DNA of 61,626 bases from Hormoscilla sp. GUM202 (GCA_005518205.2 RFFC02000040.1:1-61626), one strand, 5' to 3'; positions 18,869-28,808 are shown, counted from the stretch's first letter. Numbers and translations are program-made. The notes: generated by a model from the sequence alone, not told the origin.

Positions 18869-19507
18869 ATGAAGCTTGTTATCCAGGGAAAAAACATAGA
18901 AATCACCAAGGCAATTCGCGAGTACGTACAGGAAAAAATTGAAAAGGCAGTGAGCCATTTTGAACAGTTTACCACAGAGGTGGATGTAAATCTGTCGGTA
19001 GCCCACAATTCCCGGATAAAGGCCAATCAGACGGCGGAAGTGACGATTTATGCAAACGGTAAAGTTATTCGTTCGGAAGAAAGCAGCGAGGATCTATACG
19101 CTAGCATTGATGTAGTCGCAGATAAGATTGCCCGCCGTCTCCGTAAATACAAGGAAAAACGCGAAGACAAACAGAAGAAGACAGTCAAAACCATAGAGGC
19201 TGTGGAAGAGACCCCGGTAGTGTCAGATTTGATGGGCTCGCGGACCCCATCTCTGCCCAGCGGAGTAGTGCGGACGAAGTATTTTGCCATGCCGCCGATG
19301 ACGGTAGAAGAAGCCTTAGAACAGTTGCAGCTAGTGGGTCACGATTTCTTTATGTTCCGCAATGCCGAAACGAGGGAGATCAATGTGATGTACGAACGCA
19401 ACCACGGCGGATATGGTCTACTGATGCCCCGGGATGGGAATATCCAAAATGGTAAAACTGCCCACCGTGGTAGTGCTAAGTCAGCTCCAACTCAGTCGAA
19501 AGTTTGA
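18869..19507 (+). CDS. hpf: Long-form ribosome hibernation factor (LrtA type)
   Basis: 212 residues. The N-terminal S30AE domain ([20 protein letters not shown] to [14 protein letters not shown], residues 1-105) binds the ribosomal decoding region. A linker leads to the C-terminal dimerisation domain ([20 protein letters not shown], residues ~135-190) that pairs 70S particles into inactive 100S dimers. In cyanobacteria this gene is lrtA, a light-repressed transcript with a long leader; the 262-bp gene-free upstream region would allow that. GAGGGGAGG lies 9 bp before ATG. A CGGTCCGCGGACGGCCCG palindrome follows the stop. Confidence 0.9.
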   Translation: MKLVIQGKNIEITKAIREYVQEKIEKAVSHFEQFTTEVDVNLSVAHNSRIKANQTAEVTIYANGKVIRSEESSEDLYASIDVVADKIARRLRKYKEKREDKQKKTVKTIEAVEETPVVSDLMGSRTPSLPSGVVRTKYFAMPPMTVEEALEQLQLVGHDFFMFRNAETREINVMYERNHGGYGLLMPRDGNIQNGKTAHRGSAKSAPTQSKV

Positions 19508-19997
19508 GTAGATCCCGATCGGTCCGCGGACGGCCCGAAAAATCGGAGTCTGGTCTGCAAGGGTTGGGCCCGGACTGATATCTGAGAACCGGTCTTAAAA
19601 GCAGCGTTGTTACCTGGTAGGGTCGAAGCATGAGGGAGATCGCAGATCCGAAAAATGGTTGCCCTTATGCTTCGTCTTTACATTGGGTGTGGCCAAAACC
19701 AGTTGGTAGTCAAAAGGGTCTGACTATTTAACCCGTTGATAAGCGGCTCCCGCTCAGTTATATACTACAACTAATTACATATAATACACAAATTTTGTAT
19801 TACGTGCGCTACGCTGTAATCTGCTAGCTCGGCTCCCGCTCAGTTTTGTCCTACAACCCACATTCCGCACGACAAATTGTAATCTATCATGTATTACGAA
19901 AAAAATCATTTTGTGCCACAAATGTAGTACGTAGTGAAGAAGGTATCTGAGTATAAATACTCAGACATGCTCCCGATCTGCCCCAAAATCCCTGGCA
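19508..19997. other. Gene-free repeat region before the IS1634-type element
   Basis: A palindrome of the CGGGCCGTCCGCGG family (19518-19549) is followed by a GGGTGTGGCCAAAACCAGTT repeat (~19687) and the left copy of a ~95-bp direct repeat (19764-19858). Confidence 0.6.
19764..19858 (+). repeat. ~95-bp direct repeat, left copy
   Basis: It begins CTACAACTAATTACATATAA and runs through TATTACGTGCGCTACGCTGT to TCAGTTTTGTCCTACAA. A nearly identical copy lies at 21848-21940 and a partial third at ~21941-21993, so the IS1634-type genes lie between direct repeats. Confidence 0.8.
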
Positions 19998-21607
19998 TTG
20001 AGTTATAATGGAACGTGTTTGAAGTTCAGATACAGAATGATGGAAATTACCAATCTAGATCATCTGGGATTAGTGGCCGGAATCATCGATGACATAGGAA
20101 TAGAATTGATAATTAACCGGCGATTGCCAAAACACTCATCAGAGAAAATTAGTTCTGGTCAAGTTGTTAAAGCAATGATAATAAATGCCTTAGGATTAGT
20201 GTCAGCACCATTATACCTGTTTTCCAGATTTTTTGAAGGAAAAGCAATAGAACACTTAATTGGAGTTGGAGTCAAACCGGAATATTTGAATGATGATAAA
20301 TTGGGAAGAGTTATGGATGAGCTATATGAAATAGGAATTGGAGAAGTTGAGATAGCGTTATCAGTATTAAAAAAATATCAAATCAAAAGGGAAACAGCAC
20401 ATAGAGATTCAAGTTCATTTCATGTTCATGGAGAGTACAAAACATCATCTGTAGTCGAACCTAGGCCAATAAAAATAACTCATGGATATTCAAGAGACCA
20501 TAGACCAGATTTGAAACAATATACAATGCAGTTAATTTGTTCAGGAGATGGAGGTATTCCTTTATGGATAAAGATGGGAGATGGAAATGCCTCAGACCAA
20601 AAAGAAATTCCTTTAGCAATAACAGAGTTCAAAAAAACTTTTGAATTTTCAGGGTTAATGGTAGCCGATGCAGCATTATATACGCAAGACTGCAAATTTT
20701 AGGTGATATCAAGTGGTTATCGCGAGTGCCACTTACTATTAAAGCAGCCAAGAAGTTGGTCACGGAGGCGGATACAGAGAATTTTATTTCTTGCGAACAG
20801 CCAGGATATCGTTACCTAGAAGTAAGGCAAAACTATGGAGATATAGAACAAAGATGGCTAGTAATTGAAAGTCAGGAGCGTCGGGAATCAGACCTCAAAA
20901 AATTGCAGGATAAAATTGACAAAGATTTACGTGTTGCCAAAAATAAATTAAAAGAATTAAGTTGTCGTGAATTTGCTTGTGCCCCGGATGCTATAGTAGC
21001 GGCAAATAAGCTATTAAAAAAATCATTGTATCATCAACTAACGGACATAACAACTCAATCGATTTTCACTAAGTCTGAGAGTGGAGAGTCTGATTGCCAC
21101 TATCAAGTCCAAGCAACTATTAGGGAATGTCTCGAACAAGTGCAAGAGAAAAAAAACCAGGCAGGACGCTTTATTTTAGCAACTAATCAACTCGATGAAT
21201 TAGCGCTAAATCCCGAAAAAATGCTCTCCATAAAAACGAGCAGCGTGGAGCGTTGTTTTAAGTTTTTTAAATCGCCCATGTTTTTTGCTGATAGTGTATT
21301 TATTAAATCGCCAAAACGCATTGAAGTTTTAGGTTTAATTATGGCCTTATCTTTGTTAGTGTATAAGGTAGCAGAGCGACAGATAAGGCAAACACTTAAA
21401 CGAACAGGTTCAGGAGTAAAAAATCAGTTAGGTCGGCTGACGGATAGACCAACTCTTCGTTGGATATTTCAATGTTTTCAGTCAATTCATATCTATATCG
21501 ATCGCGGGAGCAAACAGATTTCCAATATTAATGAGGAGCGGTTGCACTTTTTGAAGTTCTTTCCACCAGCATGTCAGCGGTACTATTTGCTGGAGTCAAT
21601 TATGTAA
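19998..21607 (+). pseudogene. IS1634-type transposase, frameshifted
   Basis: The first half (19998-20702, 234 residues) has the DUF4277-like N-terminus (LDHLGLVAGIIDDIGIELII), HRDSSSFHVHGEY and ADAALYT, the start of the DDE catalytic domain. The second half (20726-21607, 293 residues, other frame) continues with VPLTIKAAKKLV and ends with the family C-terminal region (VERCFKFFKSPMF, IEVLGLIMALSLLVYKVAER). Reading ALYTQ...LQILGDIKWLSRVPLT across the gap shows that a small indel near 20690 broke one ~530-residue gene. Programmed frameshifting is possible, but no clear slippery heptamer is visible at the break. Terminal inverted repeats could not be fixed by eye. Confidence 0.75.
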
Positions 21608-22177
21608 AAATACACATTCAATAATGAGTAGAACTTAGGGATATTCATCTCTGAGTAGCTCTCTTGTGAGCAATAATAGGGAAATTTTAGGAATTTTATG
21701 TCAAGTAAGTTTTTGTTGTTGGTTGGTATAAGCTTTTGGGTATTGTAAGGGACGTTGCGCCGGATATTTGTCTGTATTTGTGATAGTGTAAGAGTTGAAA
21801 AAACCAGTGTTTTATTTATGTAGTACACTTGTCGTGCGTAATGTAGGCTACAACTAATTACATATAATACGCAGATTTTGTATTACGTGCGCTACGCTGT
21901 AATCTGCTAGCTCGGCTCCCGCTCAGTTTTGTCCTACAAGTGATTACATATAATACGCAGATTTTGTATTACGTGCGCTACGCTGTAATCTGCCAGGGTC
22001 GTTCGCACGCTCCGGGCCGGAGCGTGCGATCCTTTTGGCCAGGATCTCAACTACTTTTGACCACGCCCTTTACATCTGGCCTCTTAGGAATGGACCTGAT
22101 TTTTTGTCTGTTTTCAATAGTGAGTTGTACTTGCCTGGCTGCCTTGCCTGGTGGAAATGCTTCCGCATTTGTGGCTA
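21608..22177. other. Gene-free repeat region after the IS1634-type element
   Basis: It holds the right copy of the direct repeat (21848-21940), a partial third copy (~21941-21993), a GCACGCTCCGGGCCGGAGCG palindrome (~22008) and a reverse copy of the GTGGTCAAAAGTAGTT repeat (~22048-22062). No gene is supported. Confidence 0.6.
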
Positions 22178-25100
22178 CTACCCGTTTCCGGACTGGGAAT
22201 GGGTGAAAATGCCTTGAGTGGGACTGAACAGCAATGCTAGCACAAAAAATCCCGATACTACTAAAACTATAGCTGGACCGGAAGGCAAGTTGAAAAAGTA
22301 GCTGAGGTACATGCCGCTGACACTGGCAACAACACCAATGACTGCCCCTAAAATCATCATTTGGTGCAGTCGCTTGACCAACAAATAAGCTGTTGCGCCT
22401 GGGGTAATCAGCAATGCTAGCACTAACACGACGCCTACAGCTTTGAGACTGGCAACAATGGTGAGGGCGATGAGTACCATTAACCCGAAGTTGAGCAGGT
22501 GTACGGGTAACCCAGCTGCTTGGGCCCCCAGAGGGTCAAAGGTGTAAAATAGCAATTCTTTGTATAGCAGCAGCACTACTAATAAGACAAAGGCCCCAAT
22601 GATGGCGGTATCCCGCAAGTCGGCAGTGGTGACGCCGAGAATGTTGCCGAACAGAAAGTGGTTATTAAACTAAGCCAACCCGTCACCGGGCCGACTCGTC
22701 TTCAAAACCGGACGTGATACTTTCGCATCATCCGGCTCCTCAGTTTCATCATCCTTGTCATGGATACGGCCTTTACTGCCATCTCTGGCAGATTTATAAT
22801 CGTGGCAGTAGTCATGTAGCAATTGCAGGTTAGTGTACCAATCCTTACCACCCCTTGAGGTTGGCACGATATGGTCCAATTCCGGAAGTTCGTATAGGTA
22901 CTAGACCACAACAAAAAGACTGCCAATAGCCTGTCCGCATATTTCGCACTTGCCCTTTTGGTTCTTTAGCAACTTAAGTACGCGAGTACTTACGTCGGGG
23001 ATTTTTCGTAACCTCTTGCTCCAGTAGACTTAGGTTCCCATCAAACGGACTTACTTTCCCTTTCACTTTTACGTGTCTGATTATTTCAGTCTTAGAATGG
23101 CGGGTGAGCTCGATGTCCTCTTTATGCTTTGTTTTGCCGATGAAGTTCCACCGAACGTCCTTGGTGGGTGTCCAGTATTTCTGAGCTACCCACTCTCTGG
23201 ACTTATTGGGATGCCGTCGTTTCGCCCATTTCCATAACAGTTCCCACAGGTAATTATCCATATCGCCGTAAGTTTCCTTACTCACCACGGTCTTGAAGTA
23301 GTTACACCATCCCCGTATTACCGGGTTTAGCTTGGTTATTAAAGCCTCTTGAGGTGCTGCTTTATGGCCGCGAACTATTTGGGATAGCCGCTCTTTATGT
23401 TTCCTGATGGACTTCTCGCTGGGCTTGATTAGTGTTTTGAATCCTAGGGGAGTTCCGTTGTTTAATTTTCCGCTTCTGTTTTTCCCAACCTTGTATTGAC
23501 GGATATTGAAACCCAGAAAATCAAATCCCGGGTTTTCTCCTTCTAACGTGTGGGATATTCTGGTTTTTTCGGCTTTCAACTCTAGTCCTAACCCTTTTAG
23601 CCACTCAGATACCACCCCTTGTGCTTTCTCAATCATTGACCGGTCGTCATGCATGACTACAAAATCGTCGGCGTATCTGACTACTGTCAATTTGTATCTG
23701 TCCGCTTTGATTCGTACTAACCCCATCACTTTTTCCTCAAGCCCGTGTAGAGCTATGTTGGCTAGTAATGGAGATATCACTCCACCTTGCGGTGTACCGG
23801 CGTCTTTATCCTGCCACGTTCCCTTGTCTATCACCCCGGCTTGTAGCCATGCCCGTATTTGTCTACGAATTGGTGACGTATTATTCAGTTTCTTTAGGAG
23901 CGCTGAATGGTTTATCCTGTCAAAACACTTGGCAATATCCGCATCTAGCACCCATTTTGGTTTATACCTGATGTTATTGAATATTGCTTGGATTGCGTCA
24001 TGGCATCCCCTGCCGGGTCTGAATCCGTAAGAATTGGCCTCCATGTATGCTTCCCATTCGGGTTCCATCGCCTGTTTGACCAATCCCTGAAGTGCGCGGT
24101 CGTATATTGTCGGTATACCTAATGGTCGCTTTTCGTCCCGTCCTGGCTTGGGTATCCATACGCGGCGCGTAGGTTTAGCCTTTGCTTTTCCGGTGACTCT
24201 GAGCTGACCTACCAGTTCCTGACGACGCTTTGGGGTCAGCGCTGTTACGCCATCCACTCCAGCAGTCTTCTTTCCCTGGTTCTGTTGCGTTACCTGTCGA
24301 ACCGCTATCATCTTTGCGGACCATGACCGGTTAAGTAGTCCCTGGAGCTTGCGAACTTTCTGTTTGTTGCCTTCTTGTGCCGCTCTGTAAATTCGCTTTT
24401 GCAGCTTGAAAACTACCCGCTCTAGCTTGTGCCAAGGGGTGGCTCTCCAGTCATACACTCGCCTATCTGCGATGTTCCGTGACATATGCACTGCTACTTA
24501 CAACTTTACTATTGACGAAACCGTGAGGGCGTCAGCCTATCCTACCCGTTATGGTAGGCGTTTGCTTCTCCACTCAATCTTTCCCAGTTGCGACCTGCCG
24601 TCGGAGAGCAGATGTTGCGCCTTTGATGGCTACTCTACCGTTATCGACCAGTGGTAGAGAGTGCGTCAACTGGTTTACTTCGTTCCTACTGATGATTGGT
24701 CGTAACCTTAGAAGGATTCTATACGCCGGGTTTTTTGTCAGTGCTTGTTGGTCGGGACCCTAACCGCCAACGACCTGTATCCTTTCCCTTTTGGGCCAGT
24801 GTGTAAGCCTTATTTCACTGGTTCAAGATAACGACGTTTACGAATCTTTGCTTTTGCTCCTCATAGTTACTTGCTTGGCGATGACCGGTTTAGGCTACCA
24901 GTTATTGCGCCTTTCTTTCCCGCTTCACGGATTGATGCCATCGCTACCGTGGGGAAAGTGCTGTCACTCCTGCACCTGGAGGGATGGACTTTCACCATCA
25001 TCATCAGTAATTTCTCGAGGCTAATGGAACCCCGGTAGCGGTCTCCCATCGGTTTATCACCGGTGGTTTACGCTAAACGAATCACACGAGGTCGATCTTG

Positions 25101-25450
25101 TTGTCTTTCTGGATGATGGTAATGAGAGTAATGCCGAGGGCAAAAAAGGCGGAGAAGACAATGCCCATTGCCGCATCCTCTTTAATGAGCGATCGCTTGG
25201 AGATCCAGGCAATAACCGTGGTACTGAAGACCCCGGAAATGAAGGCACCGACAAAAATATTGGCTCCTAACAGAAAGGCGATCGCTAGTCCGGGCAGTAC
25301 GGAGTGACTGATAGCGTCACCCAACAGGGCCAGTCGCTGCACCATCAGATAACTGCCGACTACAGAACAGATGATGCCGACTAAAATAGCGATCGTAAGC
25401 GATCGCTGCATGAAACTATATTGCAAAGGTTCGATTAAACTTTCTAACAT
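22178..25450 (-). CDS. mntB: Manganese ABC transporter permease, split by a group II intron
   Basis: Exon 1 is 25450-25088 (121 codons, MLESLIEPLQYSFMQRSLTI to QKDNKIDL). Exon 2 is 22663-22178 (161 codons and stop, NHFLFGNILGVTTADLRD to HSQSGNG). Joining them gives KIDL-NHFLFGNILGV, the conserved sequence of ABC-3 (ZnuB/MntB) permeases, in perfect frame, and a 282-residue protein of normal size with about eight membrane helices. The intervening 2,424 nt is a group II intron. The first codons overlap the end of mntA (shared base 25450), showing an mntA-mntB operon. A full permease requires splicing; unspliced mRNA would end a few codons into the intron. Confidence 0.85.
22670..23029 (-). pseudogene. 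Detached HNH endonuclease domain of the intron protein
   Basis: In the frame after the 23030 indel the sequence reads VYWSKRLRKIPDVSTRVLKL, KNQKGKCEICGQAIGSLF, a TAG stop at 22901-22903, then ELDHIVPTSRGGKDWYTNLQ and LLHDYCHDYKSARDG. CxxC, DHIVP, GG, NLQLLH and CH are the complete HNH signature of group II intron endonucleases. It is separated from the RT by one frameshift and one nonsense codon. No ribosome site argues for independent expression. Confidence 0.85.
22974..24491 (-). CDS. ltrA: Group II intron reverse transcriptase/maturase, C-terminally shortened
   Basis: 505 residues. The N-terminal RT-0/RT-1 region (KLQKRIYRAAQEGNKQKVRK, AGVDGVTALTP), RT fingers and palm (GIPTIYDRALQGLVKQAMEP, ANSYGFRPGRGCHDAI, YADDFVVMHDD with the catalytic YADD) and the maturase X domain (LNPVIRGWCNYFKTVVS) are all present. 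It should bind and help splice its intron and copy it by target-primed reverse transcription. After DGNL a one-base insertion near 23030 diverts the frame, giving a foreign end (SLLEQEVTKNPRRKYSRT) in place of VYWSKRLRKIPDVSTRVLKL. The HNH domain is therefore lost from the product. It may also act in trans on the ORF-less introns. Confidence 0.9.
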   Translation of the reverse strand: MHMSRNIADRRVYDWRATPWHKLERVVFKLQKRIYRAAQEGNKQKVRKLQGLLNRSWSAKMIAVRQVTQQNQGKKTAGVDGVTALTPKRRQELVGQLRVTGKAKAKPTRRVWIPKPGRDEKRPLGIPTIYDRALQGLVKQAMEPEWEAYMEANSYGFRPGRGCHDAIQAIFNNIRYKPKWVLDADIAKCFDRINHSALLKKLNNTSPIRRQIRAWLQAGVIDKGTWQDKDAGTPQGGVISPLLANIALHGLEEKVMGLVRIKADRYKLTVVRYADDFVVMHDDRSMIEKAQGVVSEWLKGLGLELKAEKTRISHTLEGENPGFDFLGFNIRQYKVGKNRSGKLNNGTPLGFKTLIKPSEKSIRKHKERLSQIVRGHKAAPQEALITKLNPVIRGWCNYFKTVVSKETYGDMDNYLWELLWKWAKRRHPNKSREWVAQKYWTPTKDVRWNFIGKTKHKEDIELTRHSKTEIIRHVKVKGKVSPFDGNLSLLEQEVTKNPRRKYSRT

Positions 25451-26262
25451 TAAGCTGCCCCTCGTGCAAAGAAAAACACTTTACCGTCATAGGCACCGTA
25501 CAGGTATTCTTCTGTGAGTACCTGCTGGCGGGAACCCGAGGCAATTAATTCTTTATTGAGCAAAATCAAATCATCGAAGTGAGCGATCGATTGTCCCAAG
25601 TCGTGGTTGACGACTAGGACTATTTTACCAGCAGCGGCAAGTTCATGAAAAATATCGAAAATTACTGCTTCGGTTTTTTGATCCACGCCCACAAAGGGTT
25701 CGTCAAAAAAGAAAATTTCTGCTTCTTGCGCGATCGCCCGGGCAATAAATACCCGCTGCTGCTGTCCTCCCGATAGTTGCCCGATCGGGCGGTGGCGATC
25801 GGCACCCATCCCTAGGCGTTCTAAGGCATCAGCAGCAATATGCCGACTCGTGGCAGAAAAGGGACGCAACCAACCAGTTTTCTTCACTCTACCCATCATC
25901 ACCACATCCCAGACTGTAGCAGGGTAAGTCCAGTCGATTTGCGATCGCTGGGGCACGTAGGCCACTTTTTCCAGTTGGGCGATCAGCGGTTTGTCATCAT
26001 ACAGCACAGTACCGGTGGCCTTAGGAACTAACCCCAGCATCCCCTTGAGTAGGGTACTTTTCCCTGCCCCATTAGGACCGATGATTCCCGTTAGCCGTCT
26101 CGATCGTACTACACAGTTGATATCCTGTAGTGCCTGCAACTGGCGATAATTCACCCCCAGATCGCTAATGGTAATCCCTGGCGCCGCCCGAGATCCTGCC
26201 CAACTCCCCGATGGCGATCGCACCGTGCCGGAAAAATCGGTAAATAATTTCCGGGTCTTCAT
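25450..26262 (-). CDS. mntA: Manganese ABC transporter ATP-binding protein
   Basis: 270 residues. It has Walker A GPNGAGKSTLLKGML, Q-loop VPQRSQIDWTYP, signature LSGGQQQRVFIARAI, Walker B AEIFFFDEPFVG and the H-loop histidine in LVVNHDL. The RSQIDWTYPATVWDVVMMGR stretch is typical of manganese/zinc importers. It would power the MntB permease, whose gene begins at its last base. The first ~30 residues (KLFTDFSGTVRSPSGSWAGS) look like translated repeat (GGAAAAATCGG motif), so the native start may be near ITISDLGVNYRQL. The promoter region is occupied by a MITE at 26295-26447. Confidence 0.88.
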   Translation of the reverse strand: MKTRKLFTDFSGTVRSPSGSWAGSRAAPGITISDLGVNYRQLQALQDINCVVRSRRLTGIIGPNGAGKSTLLKGMLGLVPKATGTVLYDDKPLIAQLEKVAYVPQRSQIDWTYPATVWDVVMMGRVKKTGWLRPFSATSRHIAADALERLGMGADRHRPIGQLSGGQQQRVFIARAIAQEAEIFFFDEPFVGVDQKTEAVIFDIFHELAAAGKIVLVVNHDLGQSIAHFDDLILLNKELIASGSRQQVLTEEYLYGAYDGKVFFFARGAA

Positions 26263-26294
26263 GATTTATTTCTCTACTCACCTTGACTATCTTA

Positions 26295-26447
26295 ACTCAA
26301 GTTGCGACCTCTAAAAATTTCCACGTCCCCGACAGCCATTTTTGGTAAATTTATCCGCAAAAATGCCATTTTGGGGTAAATCACAAGGCAATTTTGGCCA
26401 ATTTGGGCTAATTTTGGTTTTGAGGTTTTATAGGTAGCAACTTAGGT
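26295..26447. mobile_element. 153-bp MITE upstream of mntA
   Basis: The termini ACTCAAGTTGCGACCTCTAA and GGTAGCAACTTAGGT are imperfect inverted repeats, flanked by TATCTTA on both sides. Its sequence is nearly identical to the element at 32711-32863. It lies 32 bp before the mntA start codon and so may displace or supply promoter elements. Confidence 0.8.
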
Positions 26448-26481
26448 TATCTTACCAAAAAAATGAAAAGATGATGATATC

Positions 26482-26821
26482 GTGCTATGTTTTCAGGTAT
26501 AAAATGTAACTCAGTGAAATACGGGTTGGTTCCATTAGCCAACAACTGTGGTATTCATGGGGGTCCAAATCCCCCCCTCCAGGTACGGGAGAGACTCTGG
26601 TCCTTAATGCTGCTGTCGTGTCCAGAGCTTTACACGCTGGCCCAAAAGGGAAATGGTAGTTAGTGTTAGTTGTGTAATCTGACTAACATCGTACTCAAAG
26701 AACTCCTGGGGTATTGTAGGGGTCTAAAAGCATCATAATGATACCATAGAACAAAGTAACCTTCAACATGCTGTCTACCTGGAATGTCTATCGGGTTGAC
26801 AAGTTAGATGATAAGCGCAAG
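26482..26821 (+). mobile_element. Group II intron 5' fragment
   Basis: It starts GTGCTATGTTTTCAGGTATA (GUGYG altered to GTGCT) and follows the ORF-less family through CCCTCCAGGTACGGGAGAGA, CTGGCCCAAAAGGGAAATGG and TTAGATGATAAGCGCAAG, where it breaks off. A block between the CTGCTG near 26610 and the CGCTGG near 26637 is shortened. There is no domain V, so it cannot splice. Confidence 0.8.
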
Positions 26822-27986
26822 CTATGTAGTTAAATTTTCTGAGGCAACTAATGCCGCCCCCACGGACCTCAACCTCGACAACAACAGCATCAATGAAAAC
26901 TCCGTAGCTAACACTGTTGTCGGCACCTTCTCTACCACCGACCCCGATACAGGGGATACCTTTACCTACCAGTTGGTAGCTGGTACGGGAGATGCGGATA
27001 ACGCTGCCTTCACCATTGTCGGGGACCAACTGCAAATCAACAGTTCCCCAGACTTTGAAACGAAGTCGAGTTACAGCATCCGAGTTCAAACTACCGATGC
27101 TGGTGGGCTGAGTTACTCGGAGAATTTTACCATTAACATCAACGACGTTAACGAAGCTTCCACCATAACAGGCACTTCCCAAAACGATATCCTCCGGGGT
27201 ACTGCCAGTGGTGAAACCATCCAAGGTTTAGCAGGAAACGACAGGCTTTACGGAAACGGTAGCAACGACACTGTCGAAGGAGGCAACGGTAACGATCTCC
27301 TTTATGGCAGGAATGGAGACGACCTGCTGGATGGGGGTGCGAAGAAGGACAGGCTTTACGGAGGCGAGGGCAAGGATACTCTCCTGGGAGGAGATGGCCA
27401 CGACATCCTCTATGGCAATAATGGAGACGACCTGCTGGATGGGGGTGCGGGAAGCGACAGGCTTTACGGCCATGCTGGAAACGACACCCTTGATGGGGGT
27501 GCGGGAAGCGACAGGCTTTACGGCCATGCTGGCAGCGATACTTTTGTCTTGGCCCCGGGCATGGGCCGGGATACCATCTACAACTTTGAGGATGGCACGG
27601 ATAAGATCGGGTTAGGAGGAGGTTTGAGTTTCAGCGATTTAGAGATAGTCGGGAGCGGCAGTTTCACTCGGATTAAAATCCTAGATACGGGAGAAACTCT
27701 GGCTACTTTGCGGGGAATTGATGAGGCGCTGATTGTGCGGATGATTTTGTTTAGATTGGTCTCCTGGCCCGCCGTGGGTTTTAATCCACCCGTTACCAGG
27801 CAGTCGCCAGGTTTCGAGGCGCCAAGTGGGTTAAAACTGACCGGAATGCACCATTGTCGATTGGCTTCATGGCCCGCAGTGGGCTGGGGTCGAACTGGGA
27901 GTCGCCTCCCAATCCTCCCTTTCGAAACCGGACTTGCGACTTTCATCGCAGGAGGCTACTGGGTAATAGGTCCGTGTCATGGATAG
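26822..27986 (+). pseudogene. Cadherin/RTX C-terminal gene fragment
   Basis: The fragment begins SYVVKFSEATNAAPTDLNL, like the propeller-cadherin junction of the gene at 1-5759. It has one cadherin-like repeat (VGTFSTTDPDTGDTFTYQLV to NINDVNEAS) and then about nine RTX nonapeptides (GNDRLYGNG, GGAGSDRLYG). It ends in the common cyanobacterial RTX tail SDTFVLAPGMGRDTIYNFED to ILDTGETLATLRGI. After ~27745 the frame runs into dispersed repeat and the adjacent intron, so the real end is lost. The start is also lost: its upstream in-frame ATG (26808) belongs to the intron fragment. It is probably the 3' end of a paralogue of the giant gene. Confidence 0.75.
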
Positions 27987-28728
27987 CTTATATCAGGGTT
28001 ATCCCTGTTTAGCCTCTTAACCTGTTCTTTCGTCCCTAATCTGGTTGGTGAGTGGCGCTGCCGGCAAACCAAAAGTGTCACCAATTTACAAGACCGTTTT
28101 ACCAGAAATCCATAACCTAGTTCCTTTTGGGAAGCTGGTCGCCGTGGCGTAATCAAGACTACTAGTTCCGGTTATTTCCTATTATCACCGTACTACGTTA
28201 GCATATCCCGGACATTACTCCAAGCTTTAGCTTCTTAGTACATCCTTCCCTCAATAGCTTGCGCTTATCATCTAACTTGTCTACCCTCAAGACATTCCAG
28301 GCGGACAGCATATTGAAGGTTACTTTGTTCCATGGTATCATTATGATGCTTTTAGGCCCCTACTCTTCCCCGGGAGTTCTTTGAGTACGATATTAGCCAT
28401 TGAACAAGACTAATACTAACTACCATTTCCCTTTTGGGCCAGCGTAAATAGCCTTATTCCGCTGGTTCGTGGTCACGAGGTTTACATAGGTTCGCTTATT
28501 CTAACCATGAGCATCTTCCCAAGCGGCGTTGCCGGCTTTAGGCTGCCAGCTTGCCTACATTTAAGTCCTTGCTTCACACCACTGTGATGTCACTCAGCAG
28601 CATTAAGGACCGGAGTCTCTCCCGTACCTGGAGGGGGGGATTTGGACCCCCATGAGTACCACAGTTGTTGGCTAATGAAACCAACCAGGATTTCACTGAT
28701 TTACAGCTTATACCTGAACAAATCGCAC
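27882..28728 (-). mobile_element. ORF-less group II intron, tandem copy M1
   Basis: 847 nt on the minus strand, starting GTGCGATTTGTTCAGG at 28728 and ending TTCGACCCCAGCC at 27882. Domain V (TGCGATGAAAGTCGCAAGTC then CGGTTTCGAAAGG) and domain VI are intact by eye. It lies in a TGGGTTTGAAC / CCAC palindromic repeat, and its 3' flank is CACTGCGGG rather than CCACGGCGGG. Confidence 0.87.
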
Positions 28729-28808
28729 GTTCAAACCCACGGCTAATAGCTCAAGTGGGTTAAAACCCACTCTCTAGCATTGTCGATTGGCTTCATGGCC
28801 CGCCGTGG

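Larger units (their letters stand above)
22664..25087 (-). mobile_element. Maturase-encoding group II intron inside mntB
   Basis: On the minus strand it starts GTGTGATTCGTTTAGCG (GUGYG consensus) at 25087 and ends TTAGTTTAAT at 22664, the usual AY end. Domain V is visible around 22685-22725 (CCGGATGATGCGAAAGTATC then CGTCCGGTTTT). The ORF sits in domain IV. Exon rejoining fixes both ends. Its domain I shares words with the ORF-less introns (CTGGCCCAAAAGGGA, GATTCGTT at the 5' end), indicating a common lineage. A 5' fragment of a close relative lies at 43780-45236. Confidence 0.92.

Noticed and set aside
22974-24491. Diversity-generating retroelement reverse transcriptase
   Set aside because: The RT has a maturase X domain and sits inside a group II intron with defined splice ends; no template or variable repeat pair was seen.
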